Positions 46,924 through 56,369 of a DNA stretch of 64,000 nt are shown one piece after another. The notes beneath the pieces were generated by a model that was not told the origin of the DNA, made no database searches, and was given only the letters and a program-made list of their open reading frames with translations. Numbering within the stretch: the stretch's first letter is position 1; each line of letters begins with the position of its first letter. Position numbers and translations under genes: made by a program. The stretch comes from Chitinimonas prasina (GTDB lineage: Bacteria > Pseudomonadota > Gammaproteobacteria > Burkholderiales > Chitinimonadaceae), in the NCBI RefSeq assembly GCF_030160395.1, contig NZ_BSOG01000001.1:1454117-1518116 (forward strand), given 5' to 3'.

Positions 46924-48429
46924 ATGGAGCTGTTGAGTAATCTGGGACTGGGATTCCAGTCTGCGCTGACGGTGCAGAACCTGTTGTACTGCCTGGGCGG
47001 TGTTTTTCTGGGCACGCTGATCGGTGTGCTGCCGGGGCTGGGCCCCATCGCCACCATCGCCATGTTGCTGCCGATGACGTTTACCCTGCCGCCGGAATCG
47101 TCGCTGATCATGTTGGCCGGTATCTACTATGGCGCTCAGTACGGCGGTTCCACTACCGCCATCCTGGTGAATCTGCCTGGCGAAGCTTCGTCGGTGGTGA
47201 CGGCGCTGGATGGCCACCAGATGGCACGCAAGGGCCGCGCCGGGGTGGCACTCGCCACGGCGGCAATAGGCTCGTTCGCGGCAGGTACGGTGGCAACCGT
47301 GCTGATTGCGGTGGCCGCTCCACCGCTGGCCGAGCTGGCACTCAAGTTCGGCCCTGCCGAGTACGCCTCGCTGATGCTGCTGGGGCTGGTGGCGTCCATC
47401 GTGCTGGCGCATGGCTCATTGCTCAAGGCCTTTGGCATGATTTTGCTGGGGCTGCTGCTGGGTACCCTGGGCACCGACGTCAACTCGGGCGAGCAGCGCT
47501 TTACCTTTGGCGAGGCACGCCTGGCCGATGGCATAGGTTTCGTGGTGCTGGCCATGGGCATGTTCGGCCTGGGCGAGATCATCCGCAATCTGGAGCACGA
47601 ATCCACGCGCGAGGCCATGATCAAGCATGTCTCCGGGCTGTGGCCCAGCAAGGCGGATTTCAAGCGCATGCTCTGGCCTATCTTGCGGGGCACCGGCCTC
47701 GGTTCACTGCTGGGCATCCTGCCCGGCAACGGGGCCGTGCTGGCGTCGTTCTCTGCCTATTCACTGGAAAAGAAGCTGTCCAAGCATCCCGAGGAATTTG
47801 GCCAGGGCGCCATCGAGGGGGTGGCGGGGCCGGAGTCGGCCAATAATGCCGGTGCGCAGACCTCCTTCATCCCCATGCTGACCTTGGGCATTCCTTCCAG
47901 CCCGGTCATGGCCTTGATGATAGGCGCCATGATCATCCAGGGCATCAGCCCAGGGCCGGCAGTGATGACCGAACAGCCGCAGTTGTTCTGGGGCTTGATC
48001 GCGTCGATGTGGGTGGGCAATTTCTTCCTGATCATCCTCAACCTGCCGCTGATAGGCCTGTGGGTGAAGATGATCTCGGTGCCCTATCACCTGCTCTTCC
48101 CCGTGATACTGGTGTTCTGCGCCATTGGGGTATTCAGCGTGAATAACGCTGAATACGATGTCTGGCTGATGGCGGGCTTTGGGGTGGCCGGCTATGTGTT
48201 CTCCAAGCTGGAGTGCGAACCGGCGCCCATGCTGATGGCCTTTATCCTGGGGCCCTTGATGGAGGAATACCTACGCCGTGCCCTGTTGTTGTCGCGCGGC
48301 GACCCGCTGGTGTTCCTGCAGCGCCCAGGCAGCCTGGTGATGTTGCTGATGGCAGCCGCAGCCATGGCCGTGGTGCTGTTGCCGGCCATACGCAAAAAGC
48401 GCGAGGAAGCCTTCCAGGAAGAGGAGTAA
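46924..48429 (+). CDS. tctA: TctA large transmembrane subunit
   Basis: A 501-residue, 11-12 helix permease. Signature motifs are LIGVLPGLGPIATIAMLLPM, YYGAQYGGSTTAIL, and GVAGPESANNAGAQTSFIPML with LTLGIPSSPVMALM. It completes TctCBA; the driving force is expected to be a cation gradient. Confidence 0.96.
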   Translation: MELLSNLGLGFQSALTVQNLLYCLGGVFLGTLIGVLPGLGPIATIAMLLPMTFTLPPESSLIMLAGIYYGAQYGGSTTAILVNLPGEASSVVTALDGHQMARKGRAGVALATAAIGSFAAGTVATVLIAVAAPPLAELALKFGPAEYASLMLLGLVASIVLAHGSLLKAFGMILLGLLLGTLGTDVNSGEQRFTFGEARLADGIGFVVLAMGMFGLGEIIRNLEHESTREAMIKHVSGLWPSKADFKRMLWPILRGTGLGSLLGILPGNGAVLASFSAYSLEKKLSKHPEEFGQGAIEGVAGPESANNAGAQTSFIPMLTLGIPSSPVMALMIGAMIIQGISPGPAVMTEQPQLFWGLIASMWVGNFFLIILNLPLIGLWVKMISVPYHLLFPVILVFCAIGVFSVNNAEYDVWLMAGFGVAGYVFSKLECEPAPMLMAFILGPLMEEYLRRALLLSRGDPLVFLQRPGSLVMLLMAAAAMAVVLLPAIRKKREEAFQEEE

Positions 48430-48457
48430 GCGAGGGCCTTGCGGCAGTTTGCGCAGC

Positions 48458-49354
48458 CTAGATATCGGCTTCGTCGTCGCTGGTGTGGGCGCGGGGATGG
48501 GCGGCGTCGTAGACGCTGGCCAGATGCTGGAAATCCAGCCGGGTGTAGACCTGGGTGGTGGCGATACTGCTGTGGCCCAGCAGTTCCTGGGTGGCGCGCA
48601 AATCCTGGCTGCCTTGCAGGAAGTGGCTGGCGCAGGCGTGGCGCAGGCGGTGGGGGTGGAGGCGGTCGGCCAGGCCCAACTTGGTGGACCATTCCGCCAG
48701 CCGCAGCTGCACGGCCCGGGTGCTCATGCGGCGGCCACGCTGGTTGAGAAACAGGGCGGTTTCGCCAGGCTGCACCAGGCTGGCGCGATCCATCAGCCAG
48801 TTGTCCAAGGCCTGGCGGGCGTAATCGCCTACCGGTACCTGGCGTGATTTGCCGCCCTTGCCCAGTACCTGCAGCGTCCGCCCTTCGTCGCGAAAATCCG
48901 CCAACCCGGCACCGACCAGCTCGGATACCCGCAAGCCGGCCGAGTAGGCCAGTTCGTACATGGCGCGGTCGCGCCGGGCAAGTGGGTCGTCCTCGTCCAG
49001 GTTCTCCAGAAAGCCCTGGGCTTCGTCCACGCCGATGGGGCGGGGCAGCTTGCGGGCCGCGCGGGGCGCCTTGATGCCTTCGACCGGGTTGGTGGCAAAG
49101 CCCGCTTCACGCACCAGCAGCTTGAACCAGCCACGCCAGGCCGACAGGCGGCGGGCGATGCTGCGATGATCGTGGCCCTGCGATTTCATCCGCCGGACAA
49201 AGCCGCGGATTTCACGCGGGGTCAGGTTTTCCATGGCCGTGTCGCCGGCCAGCGCAAGCAGCAGCCGGGCATCTGCCAGGTAGGCAGCCCGGGTGGCGGG
49301 CGACTTGCCTTGCTCGCCGGTCAGGTAGCGGTCCAGGCGCTCCAGCGGCGTCAT
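48458..49354 (-). CDS. xerC: Tyrosine recombinase XerC
   Basis: A 298-residue recombinase resolving chromosome dimers at dif with XerD. The SAM-like N-terminal domain is residues 1-90. Catalytic residues are Arg in AGLRVSELVGAG, Lys in GKGGKSRQVPV, His/Arg in HPHRLRHACASHF, His in LGHSSIATTQ, and the nucleophile Tyr in VYTRLD. It follows DUF484 in a dapF-DUF484-xerC order. Confidence 0.96.
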   Translation of the reverse strand: MTPLERLDRYLTGEQGKSPATRAAYLADARLLLALAGDTAMENLTPREIRGFVRRMKSQGHDHRSIARRLSAWRGWFKLLVREAGFATNPVEGIKAPRAARKLPRPIGVDEAQGFLENLDEDDPLARRDRAMYELAYSAGLRVSELVGAGLADFRDEGRTLQVLGKGGKSRQVPVGDYARQALDNWLMDRASLVQPGETALFLNQRGRRMSTRAVQLRLAEWSTKLGLADRLHPHRLRHACASHFLQGSQDLRATQELLGHSSIATTQVYTRLDFQHLASVYDAAHPRAHTSDDEADI

Positions 49355-49402
49355 CGGCTGGCCCCGTCGGGCTGGCTGCAGGGTGGCCGGAGCGGCATGG
49401 GC

Positions 49403-50059
49403 TTAATCCAGGCAGCGGCTCAGCGCAGCGGCCGACAGCTCGCCGATGCGGGCCAGGTAAAGCGTGCCCATTTCAGGGTAGAAGCGCTGAGGGTCTTCGC
49501 TGGCCAGTACCAGGATGCCAAAGGGAACGCCGTCGTTCTTCAGGGCCACCTGTGCGAACGACTTCAGATGCGGTGCCGATTCACCCAGCCAGGCCATGAC
49601 TTCATCGGTGACATAAGGGCCGCAATAGGGGGTATTCAGGCTTTGCGCCAAGGTCTTGATATCGTCGCTGGTGGGAGAGAACTCGCTCAGGGTCTCGTCC
49701 ACCTCGCCGCCCCAGAGGCGCACGGCCAGGTGGGGCACGCGGAAGTTCTCCTGCAGATGGTAGTTGAGCGTGCCCAGCACACCCGCCAGATCGCGCGACT
49801 GCAGCAGCGCCACGGTGAGCCTGTGCACCTTGTCGCCTATCTGGTCGTTCTCTTCGCCAAACTGCAGCAGCTCACCCAGCTTGCTTTCCATCAGCTTGTT
49901 CCGCTCGCGCAGGGTCAGTATCTGCCGCTCGGCAATGGGGATGGCGCGACCACCATGGGGGTGGGGAATGAAGATCTCCGCCACCAGGTCGGCGTATTCC
50001 TCAAAGAACTGGGGATGGGCCTGCAGCCAGGTTGCTACGTCGGTGGATTGGATCGTCAT
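49403..50059 (-). CDS. DUF484-family protein
   Basis: A 218-residue cytosolic protein with the DUF484 layout: VATWLQAHPQFFEEYADLVA, a short coiled coil (ILTLRERNKLMESKLGELLQ) and a GAF-like domain (~85-215) ending FYPEMGTLYLARIGELSAAA. Function unknown; always linked with dapF and xerC. Confidence 0.9.
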   Translation of the reverse strand: MTIQSTDVATWLQAHPQFFEEYADLVAEIFIPHPHGGRAIPIAERQILTLRERNKLMESKLGELLQFGEENDQIGDKVHRLTVALLQSRDLAGVLGTLNYHLQENFRVPHLAVRLWGGEVDETLSEFSPTSDDIKTLAQSLNTPYCGPYVTDEVMAWLGESAPHLKSFAQVALKNDGVPFGILVLASEDPQRFYPEMGTLYLARIGELSAAALSRCLD

Positions 50060-50329
50060 GTCGGGTCTCGGGTAAGGAAGGATTCAGGGCCTTGGCGCTT
50101 GCAAGTATTAGGGCGAAAGTCGTCGTATCGCAAGCACCGGCTTAGTGCCTGTGGCTGAACTCAGGTTGTGGCGGGGCGGTAAAGGACTGGGCAGCCCTGC
50201 TGCGGCATGTCTGCGCAGCCTGCAGCAGTGGGCTCGCTAATGATTGAATCCAGACCCCTGCCCTTGCGGGTGCCCGTCATGGTTTTGAATGGGTGCAGGT
50301 TTTCAGCAACGTAAGTACATAACACGGGC

Positions 50330-51163
50330 TCAAAGTTCGATCTCACCCTCGAACACCGTGACGGCAGGCCCGGTCATCAGCACAGGCTGGCCCTCGCCTG
50401 CCCAACTGATGCTCAGCTCGCCACCCCGGGTGTGTACCCGCACGGTAGAGTCAAGCAAGCCACGGCGTATGCCGCTTACCACGGCGGCACAGGCGCCGGT
50501 GCCGCAGGCCAGTGTCTCACCAGCACCTCGCTCGTACACCCGCAGGCGTATCTCGCTACGGCTGGCAATCTGCATGAAACCGGCGTTGACCCGCTCGGGG
50601 AATAGCGGATGGTGCTCGATGATGGGCCCCTCTAGCGCCACCGGGGCGTTGTCGACGTTCTCCACGACCTGTACCGCGTGCGGATTGCCCATGGACACCG
50701 CGCTGATCTCCACCATACGTGCCGCCACCTTGATGCTGTGGCTGACTGCCTCATGCTCGGCAATAAAAGGGATCTCGGCCGGATTGAAGCGCGGTGCGCC
50801 CATGTCCACGGTCACCAGGCCGTTATCCTCCAGCCTGGGGGTGATCAGGCCGCGCGCCGTCTCTACCCGGATGGTGCGCTTGCCGGTAAGGCCTCGATCA
50901 TGCACGAAGCGGACAAAGCAGCGGGCGCCATTGCCGCATTGTTCCACTTCGCCACCGTCGGCGCCGTTGAAGATGCGGTAGCGGAAATCGGCATCGGGAT
51001 GGTGGGGATTCTCCACCAGTAGAATCTGGTCGCAGCCCACGCCAAAGTGGCGGTCGCCCAACTGGCGCAGTTGTATGGGGCTCAGTGCCAGGGCCTGGCT
51101 GACGCCATCAAGCACGACGAAATCGTTACCCAGGCCCTGCATCTTGGTGAAGCGAAGTTTCAT
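50330..51163 (-). CDS. dapF: Diaminopimelate epimerase
   Basis: A 277-residue enzyme isomerising L,L- to meso-diaminopimelate for peptidoglycan and lysine. Two catalytic cysteines are in [13 protein letters not shown] and [16 protein letters not shown]. The N-terminus [16 protein letters not shown] fixes the start at 51163. A gap of 270 bases separates it from DUF484; I found no coding frame I trust in it. Confidence 0.97.
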   Translation of the reverse strand: MKLRFTKMQGLGNDFVVLDGVSQALALSPIQLRQLGDRHFGVGCDQILLVENPHHPDADFRYRIFNGADGGEVEQCGNGARCFVRFVHDRGLTGKRTIRVETARGLITPRLEDNGLVTVDMGAPRFNPAEIPFIAEHEAVSHSIKVAARMVEISAVSMGNPHAVQVVENVDNAPVALEGPIIEHHPLFPERVNAGFMQIASRSEIRLRVYERGAGETLACGTGACAAVVSGIRRGLLDSTVRVHTRGGELSISWAGEGQPVLMTGPAVTVFEGEIEL

Positions 51164-51224
51164 GATGGTTTCCCTTGGGGGTTGCCATGGTTTAACCGTT
51201 GCAGCCAGCGTCGTCAACCGGTCG

Positions 51225-51242
51225 GCGTTTTGAACAGGCTCT
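51225..51242 (-). repeat. Partial copy of the GAGCCTGT repeat
   Basis: Read on the minus strand from 51242: GAGCCTGTTCAAAACGCC, sharing the first 11 bases with the repeats at 19136 and 21907. It abuts the stop codon of the CoA-binding protein. Confidence 0.35.
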
Positions 51243-51658
51243 CAGGCAGTGGCCAAGCGGGCGTACTCGACCATGATGCAACGATCCATCACTACGGTCA
51301 GGCCGGCCGCCTGGGCGCGCAAGGCCGCTGGGTGGTTGATGATGCCTTGCTGTATCCAGATGGCTGGGGCGCCGATGGCAATGGCGCTGTCGACCACGGC
51401 ATCCACTTCGTTGGCATTGCGGAACACATTGACGAGGCCTATGCGGCCGGGCACGGCTTCCAGGCTGGCGTAGGCGGGCTGGCCCAGCACCTCGGCCAAC
51501 ATGGGCCGGACTGGCACGATGTCAAAACCCCAGGCCTGCATCTGGCGCGAAACGCGATAGCTGGGTCGATCGGGCCGAGGTGACAGGCCTACCACGGCGA
51601 TGCGGGGGCGGGCCTGCAGCAAGGCCAGCAGTACGGTGTCGGGGGGATTCTGGAACAT
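51242..51658 (-). CDS. CoA-binding-domain protein (YccU-like)
   Basis: A 138-residue Rossmann protein with the CoA_binding fold: RIAVVGLSPRPDRPSYRVSR, WGFDIVPVRP, VNVFRNANEVDAVVDSAIAI and the C-terminal GLTVVMDRCIMVEYARL. It resembles the small succinyl-CoA-ligase-like proteins of unknown function. I chose the ATG at 51658; the earlier ATG adds a non-family segment. Confidence 0.88.
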   Translation of the reverse strand: MFQNPPDTVLLALLQARPRIAVVGLSPRPDRPSYRVSRQMQAWGFDIVPVRPMLAEVLGQPAYASLEAVPGRIGLVNVFRNANEVDAVVDSAIAIGAPAIWIQQGIINHPAALRAQAAGLTVVMDRCIMVEYARLATA

Positions 51659-51769
51659 GGCCTGATGATGCCATAGGCAGGGCCAGCCGGGGATTGGGGC
51701 GGCCTGAATTGGCGTCGCTGACAAAACCTTCTGGTGTTGTTGCGCGAGCTGGCCGCGCCCACCTGCTGC

Positions 51770-52924
51770 CTAGCTGGGTGCGCCCGCGCCTGCACGCGCC
51801 AGGGCGGCGCGGGCGACATCTTCGAAGCGGTGGACGATGGCCTCCCAGCCCAGCGGCAGGGTGGTCTGGCGGGCGGCCTGGCCCAAGGCCCGCATCACGC
51901 TGGGGTAACTGGCCGCATAGCGGGCCTGGTCGACAAAGTCGGCATCGTCGTCAAAGCGCGCCAACAGGCCGTTTTCATGGTGGCGCACATGGGTGCGGGC
52001 GGCCGCGTAGTCATAGCTGATCACGCCCAGGCCACTGGCCATGGCCTCCAGGGTGACATTGCCGTAGGTTTCGGTGGTGCTGCCGAACAGGAAGACATCG
52101 GCCGACGCGTAGTGATCTGCCAGCGCGACGCCCCGTTGCATGCCAGCAAAGCACTGCTCCGGGTGGTTGGCCTGCAGGGCGGCCCGTTCGGGGCCATCGC
52201 CCACCCACAGCAGCTTGCTGTCCGGCCGTATGGCCTGCATCTGGCGGAAGGCGGCCAGGACCAGCGGCAGGTTCTTTTCGGCCGCCATGCGTCCTACATA
52301 GGCCACCACCTGGGTCTGTTCGCCCGCGCCCCACTTGCTGCGCAAGTCTGCCGAGCGGCGGGAGGGGTCGAATAACTGGGTATCGACCCCGCGAGCCACC
52401 ACTTCCAGATTGCAGAAGCCTTGTTCGGCCAGCCGCTTGCGTACGTCCTCGCTGGGTACCAGAGTGGCCAGATTGCGATTGTGGAAGCGCCGCAGGTAGC
52501 CGCGTACCGGTCGCTCCAGCCATGCCATGCCGTAGTGGGCGCTGTAGCTGTGGAAGTTGGTGTGAAACTCGGAGATGGCCGGTATGCCCAGCTTGCGGGC
52601 AGCCCGCAAGGCGCTCCAGCCTAGTGGCCCTTCGGTGACGGCGACGACCAGGTCGGGCCTGTCCGTGCGCCAGCGCCGCAGAAGCTGTCCGGTGGCAGGC
52701 AGGCCGAACTTGAGATCAGGATAACGCGGCACCCTGAGGCCGCTGACCAGCAGCTCGTCGCGGCCGCTGGCTTCGTGGTGATGCTGGCGCGGGCGTACCA
52801 GCGCTACCCTATGCCCCCTTGCCGCCAACCCGTGCGCCATGCGGCCCACGGTCATGGCGACGCCGTTGACCTCGGGCGGAAAGGTTTCGGTGATCAGGGC
52901 AAGATGCAGGGGGCGGTTATCCAT
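51770..52924 (-). CDS. Glycosyltransferase family 4 (alpha-mannosyltransferase-like)
   Basis: A 384-residue GT-B enzyme: LALITETFPPEVNGVAMTVG at the acceptor side, SEFHTNFHSYSAHYG, and the sugar-nucleotide site VAYVGRMAAEKNLPLVL with ETYGNVTLEAMASGLGVISY. Resembles bacterial mannosyltransferases of lipid glycosylation (MgtA-like). It is a lone gene; product not predictable. Confidence 0.86.
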   Translation of the reverse strand: MDNRPLHLALITETFPPEVNGVAMTVGRMAHGLAARGHRVALVRPRQHHHEASGRDELLVSGLRVPRYPDLKFGLPATGQLLRRWRTDRPDLVVAVTEGPLGWSALRAARKLGIPAISEFHTNFHSYSAHYGMAWLERPVRGYLRRFHNRNLATLVPSEDVRKRLAEQGFCNLEVVARGVDTQLFDPSRRSADLRSKWGAGEQTQVVAYVGRMAAEKNLPLVLAAFRQMQAIRPDSKLLWVGDGPERAALQANHPEQCFAGMQRGVALADHYASADVFLFGSTTETYGNVTLEAMASGLGVISYDYAAARTHVRHHENGLLARFDDDADFVDQARYAASYPSVMRALGQAARQTTLPLGWEAIVHRFEDVARAALARAGAGAPS

Positions 52925-52982
52925 GCCGCACAGACTAGCTGCGCGGCCATGTCGCTCGCGTGACGGCGGCGTGAAGAGTTTG

Positions 52983-53282
52983 TTAATGGCTGGGCAGGGT
53001 ATCGGTCTGGAAGTACTGCACCACCTCGGTCAGGTCCTGGGCGATGTAGTGTTGGGTGTGAGGGGCATCGAAGTGGGACTTGAAGGCGGCCTCATCGTCA
53101 AACCGCTCCCACAGCACAAAGCGGTTGGGCTGGCCGGCATCGTGGTGGGCGGTGAACAGGCTGCAGCCCGGTTCGGTGAGCGACTGCTGGCAAAGCAGCG
53201 CCAAGGCGGCCTTGGCCTCGTCCAGTTTGCCTGGGTGCTTTAGCCGCAGCTCGGCGGTGATGTAATAGCCTGACTTGAACAT
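52983..53282 (-). CDS. ABM-domain protein (putative quinol monooxygenase)
   Basis: A 99-residue small dimeric alpha-beta-barrel protein: YYITAELRLKHPGKLDEAKA, EPGCSLFTAHHDAGQPNRFV, then LWERFDDEAAFKSHFD. Such proteins include quinol monooxygenases, but function is unproven. The ATG at 53282 is behind CGGAGGA; the upstream start is not family-like. Confidence 0.82.
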   Translation of the reverse strand: MFKSGYYITAELRLKHPGKLDEAKAALALLCQQSLTEPGCSLFTAHHDAGQPNRFVLWERFDDEAAFKSHFDAPHTQHYIAQDLTEVVQYFQTDTLPSH

Positions 53283-53396
53283 GCATTTTCCTCCGGATTG
53301 AAAACAGCCTATTGGCAATTTGAGGCTGATAGTTGAGGCCTTCTTCCGGGGATATCAAGTGGCTGGGTTGGCGGGCATGATGCCCGGCTCTGCCCA

Positions 53397-54383
53397 CTAG
53401 TGCGAGTGGCCGTGGTGGTGATCGTGATGGTGGTGGCCGTGGCTGTGCTCGTGGTCGTGCTGCGGCTGGCCGGCTTCGGTCACCGCGGTCAGGGGGATGA
53501 TCTTGCCGGCCGGGAGCTGGCCGGGCCAGGCGGGCTGCAGGGTGACGTGGTCTATGCCGTAGTCCTTGGCCAGCATGGTCTGGCCAGCGGCCAACAGGCG
53601 CGGCCAGCTCTCCGGCTGGTCTATCACAAGGTGGGCCGACAGGGCCACGCGTTCCGGCCCCAGGTGCCAGACATGCAGGTCGTGCACCGACTGCACGCCG
53701 CGCAGTGCCGCCAGCGAGGTGCCGATGGCGAGCAGGTCGAGATGGGCCGGCACGCCCTCCATCAGTACATGGCTCGATTGCAGCACCAGTGCCCAGGTGG
53801 AACGCAGTATCAGCACCACGACCAGCAGGGACAGGATGGGGTCTATCGGTGCCCAGCCGGTGGCCCAGATCACCAGGCCGGCAACGATGGCGGCGACCGA
53901 GCCCAACAGGTCGCCCAGCACATGCATCATTGCGGCGCGGGAGTTCATATTGTGGCTGTCGCCCGACAGCAGCCAGGCCGCAATGATGTTGACCACCAGG
54001 CCTACGCTGGCGATGGCCGTGACCCCCAGGCCATCCACCGGCTTGGCGCTGACCAGCCGGCCCAGTGCCTCGATGGCGATCCAGCCCACGATGGCCAGCA
54101 TGAACAGGCTGTTGACCAGTGCGCCCAATACTTCGGCCCTGGCATAACCGTAGGAGTTGCGGGCTGAGGCAGGACGGCGCGACACCATCTGGGCGAACAG
54201 TGCCAGGCCCAGCGCGGCGGCGTCGGTCAGCATATGGCCCGCGTCCGACAGCAGTGCCAGCGAGCCTGTCCACAATCCGCCCAGGGCCTCGATGACGGCG
54301 TAGCCAGCCGTCAGCAACAGGGCCAGCAGCAGGCGTTTGCGGCTGGCGTTGTGCAGATCGTGATGATGATGGTCGTGGCCCAT
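53397..54383 (-). CDS. Cation diffusion facilitator (Zn/Co efflux)
   Basis: A 328-residue inner-membrane exporter with six helices. The metal site is DAGHMLTDA in helix 2 and the MMHVLGD pattern in helix 5. Both ends are histidine-rich (GHDHHHHDLH at the start; a 15-residue His/Asp tail at the end), as in ZitB/CzcD-type zinc exporters. Three bases separate it from the NRDE gene upstream on this strand. Confidence 0.93.
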   Translation of the reverse strand: MGHDHHHHDLHNASRKRLLLALLLTAGYAVIEALGGLWTGSLALLSDAGHMLTDAAALGLALFAQMVSRRPASARNSYGYARAEVLGALVNSLFMLAIVGWIAIEALGRLVSAKPVDGLGVTAIASVGLVVNIIAAWLLSGDSHNMNSRAAMMHVLGDLLGSVAAIVAGLVIWATGWAPIDPILSLLVVVLILRSTWALVLQSSHVLMEGVPAHLDLLAIGTSLAALRGVQSVHDLHVWHLGPERVALSAHLVIDQPESWPRLLAAGQTMLAKDYGIDHVTLQPAWPGQLPAGKIIPLTAVTEAGQPQHDHEHSHGHHHHDHHHGHSH

Positions 54384-54386
54384 GGC

Positions 54387-55130
54387 TCAGCTCGGGGAGA
54401 AGTCGAAATGGGCGGTGGCGACAAATTCGCCCCGCTCGAAGCGGCGTTCGGTCAGGCTGATGGCCTGCCGCCCCAGCCGTAGTACGCTGCTGGCACGGGT
54501 GCCGTACTGCGGGGTGCGGATAAATGCGGCAGATAGCGCACGCTCCCACTCCAGCGGTACACCGGTGCGCGGCAGTTGCTCGTCCGGTGCTAGGGCTGGG
54601 TCGGCCAGCAGGGCAAACAGCGCTTCATCGTCCTCGCCATGCCGGGCCAGGCCGGCCTTGAGCCGCTCGGCCTTGGGCCAGGGGGTGTCGAAGCGGGCGT
54701 TGGAGACGGCATGCACACCTCGACCAAAGCGCAACACGGTGTCGTGGCGGCTTTCATAGCCGAGCAGGCGTTCGCCGTCGTACAGCAGCAGGTTGAAATC
54801 ATTGTAGCGGGCAATGTCGCGGCGCAGCGTAGCGAGGAACTCGCCCGCAGAGTGCTCACCCTGCAGGAAGTCTGCCACCAGGGCACCCCGCGAGGGCGCA
54901 TCGGCAAGGTGGCGGCTGGGATCGCGGAAGTTGGTCAGGGCGGCGAAACGGCCATCCCGCCGCACGCCCATCCAGCTACCTCCGGCCATCAGGTCGCGCC
55001 CGCCGAGTATGCGCTCGTCCTCCCACCAGTCGGCAGCGGCCGTGGGGCGGGCGTAGAACTCGTCGCGGTTGGCGGCTACCACGAGCGGGGTGGTATGGGC
55101 GGGGTCCCAACGAAAGGCAATCAGGCACAT
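54387..55130 (-). CDS. NRDE-family (TANGO2-like) protein
   Basis: A 247-residue protein opening with MCLIAFRW and containing the NRDE signature at residues 21-24 (VVAANRDEFY), then GGRDLMAGGSWMGV. The family has unknown or haem-related roles. Adjacent to the CDF exporter. Confidence 0.9.
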   Translation of the reverse strand: MCLIAFRWDPAHTTPLVVAANRDEFYARPTAAADWWEDERILGGRDLMAGGSWMGVRRDGRFAALTNFRDPSRHLADAPSRGALVADFLQGEHSAGEFLATLRRDIARYNDFNLLLYDGERLLGYESRHDTVLRFGRGVHAVSNARFDTPWPKAERLKAGLARHGEDDEALFALLADPALAPDEQLPRTGVPLEWERALSAAFIRTPQYGTRASSVLRLGRQAISLTERRFERGEFVATAHFDFSPS

Positions 55131-55178
55131 GCCCTCAGTTTATGACGAATGATGCCCGCTTGGGGGTATTGCCGCTGG

Positions 55179-56369
55179 CTAGATGGCCAGTGCAGTGCGG
55201 AGCAGGCCTGCCAACAAGCCCAGGGCCAGGACCTTTAGCACCGACCAGCCACGCCACAGCAGCACAAAGCCCGCCAGGGCCAGCAGCAGGGCAGGCCAGT
55301 CGGGCCGGCCTTGCGGCAGCAACACATGCAGGCTCAGCAGCAGCGCCAGCTGGGCTATCAGGCCGACGATGGCGGCGGCCATGGTGGCCAGCGGCGCACG
55401 CACGCTGGGCAGGTGGCGGGTGGCCTCGACCAGCGGCGCGCCAGCCAGGATAAAGACAAAGGAGGGCAGGAAGGTAAACAGCGTGGCCACCAGTGCACCG
55501 GCCCAGCCCTGCCCGGCGGGTGCGGCCAGGTAGCCGACGAAGGCCAGGACCATGATCAAGGGGCCGGGCGTGGTTTCGCCCAGGGCCAGGGCGTCCAGCA
55601 TCTGCGGGGCGCTTATCCACTGGTACTGGCGCACTGCGGCATCAAAGTAATAGGGCAGCACGGCGTAGGCGCCGCCAAAGCTGACCAGTGCGGCCTTGCC
55701 ACAGACGCTGGCGATCTCGCCCAGCCGGCCGGTGGGGGCCAGGGCGACAGCCAGCCCGAGGAAGGCGGCGACGAAGACCAGTATGAACAGTAGCCGGCGC
55801 CTTAGTGCCAGCGCTGGCTTTGGGGTGTTGGTTGCGGCGGCGGGTCGCTGCCACCAGCCCAGGCCGGCTGCAATCAGCAGCAACAGGGGTATGGGCAGCA
55901 AGGCCCACCAGGCGATGGCGAAGGCCGCCAGTGCCAGCGACCAGGCCTGCGGGCCATGCAGGCTCTTGCTGCCGAAGCGCCACAACGCCATGGCCACCAG
56001 GGCGATGACCACGGGTTGCACCCCCAGCTTGATGGCGCTGGCTGCCGGGCTCTGGCCAAAGCGCACATACAGCCAGCCCAGCAGCAGCATCAGCAGCAGG
56101 GAGGGCAGGATGAACAGCAGGCCGGCAATGATGCCACCCCGCCGGCCATGCAGCAGCCAGCCCAGATAGGTGGCCAGCTGCTGTGCTTCCGGCCCTGGTA
56201 GCAGCATGCAATAGGCCAGGGCATGGTTGAAATGCTCGCTGTCTATCCAGCCTCGCCGCTCCACCAGTTCTTCACGCAGCAAGGCAATCTGGCCGGCAGG
56301 GCCGCCGAAGGAAATGAAGCCCAGCTTGAGCCAGAAGCGGCTGGCGACTGCCAGGCTGGGGGGCGTCAT
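55179..56369 (-). CDS. chrA: Chromate-transporter (CHR) family protein
   Basis: A 396-residue two-domain CHR protein. Each half carries the family pattern: FWLKLGFISFGGPAGQIALL with LLPGPEAQQLATYLGWLLHG in the first, and CGKAALVSFGGAYAVLPYYF with LGETTPGPLIMVLAFVGYLA in the second. Exports chromate or another oxyanion. The start at 56369 lies within the stop of the gene upstream (ATGA). The longer upstream frame reads as non-family sequence. Confidence 0.9.
   Translation of the reverse strand: MTPPSLAVASRFWLKLGFISFGGPAGQIALLREELVERRGWIDSEHFNHALAYCMLLPGPEAQQLATYLGWLLHGRRGGIIAGLLFILPSLLLMLLLGWLYVRFGQSPAASAIKLGVQPVVIALVAMALWRFGSKSLHGPQAWSLALAAFAIAWWALLPIPLLLLIAAGLGWWQRPAAATNTPKPALALRRRLLFILVFVAAFLGLAVALAPTGRLGEIASVCGKAALVSFGGAYAVLPYYFDAAVRQYQWISAPQMLDALALGETTPGPLIMVLAFVGYLAAPAGQGWAGALVATLFTFLPSFVFILAGAPLVEATRHLPSVRAPLATMAAAIVGLIAQLALLLSLHVLLPQGRPDWPALLLALAGFVLLWRGWSVLKVLALGLLAGLLRTALAI

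Noticed and set aside
50161-50346. 61-codon frame between DUF484 and dapF
   Set aside because: No ribosome site or family motif and overlaps the end of dapF.
53397-53470. CAT/GTG-rich repeat as a microsatellite
   Set aside because: It simply encodes the histidine-rich tail of the zinc exporter.
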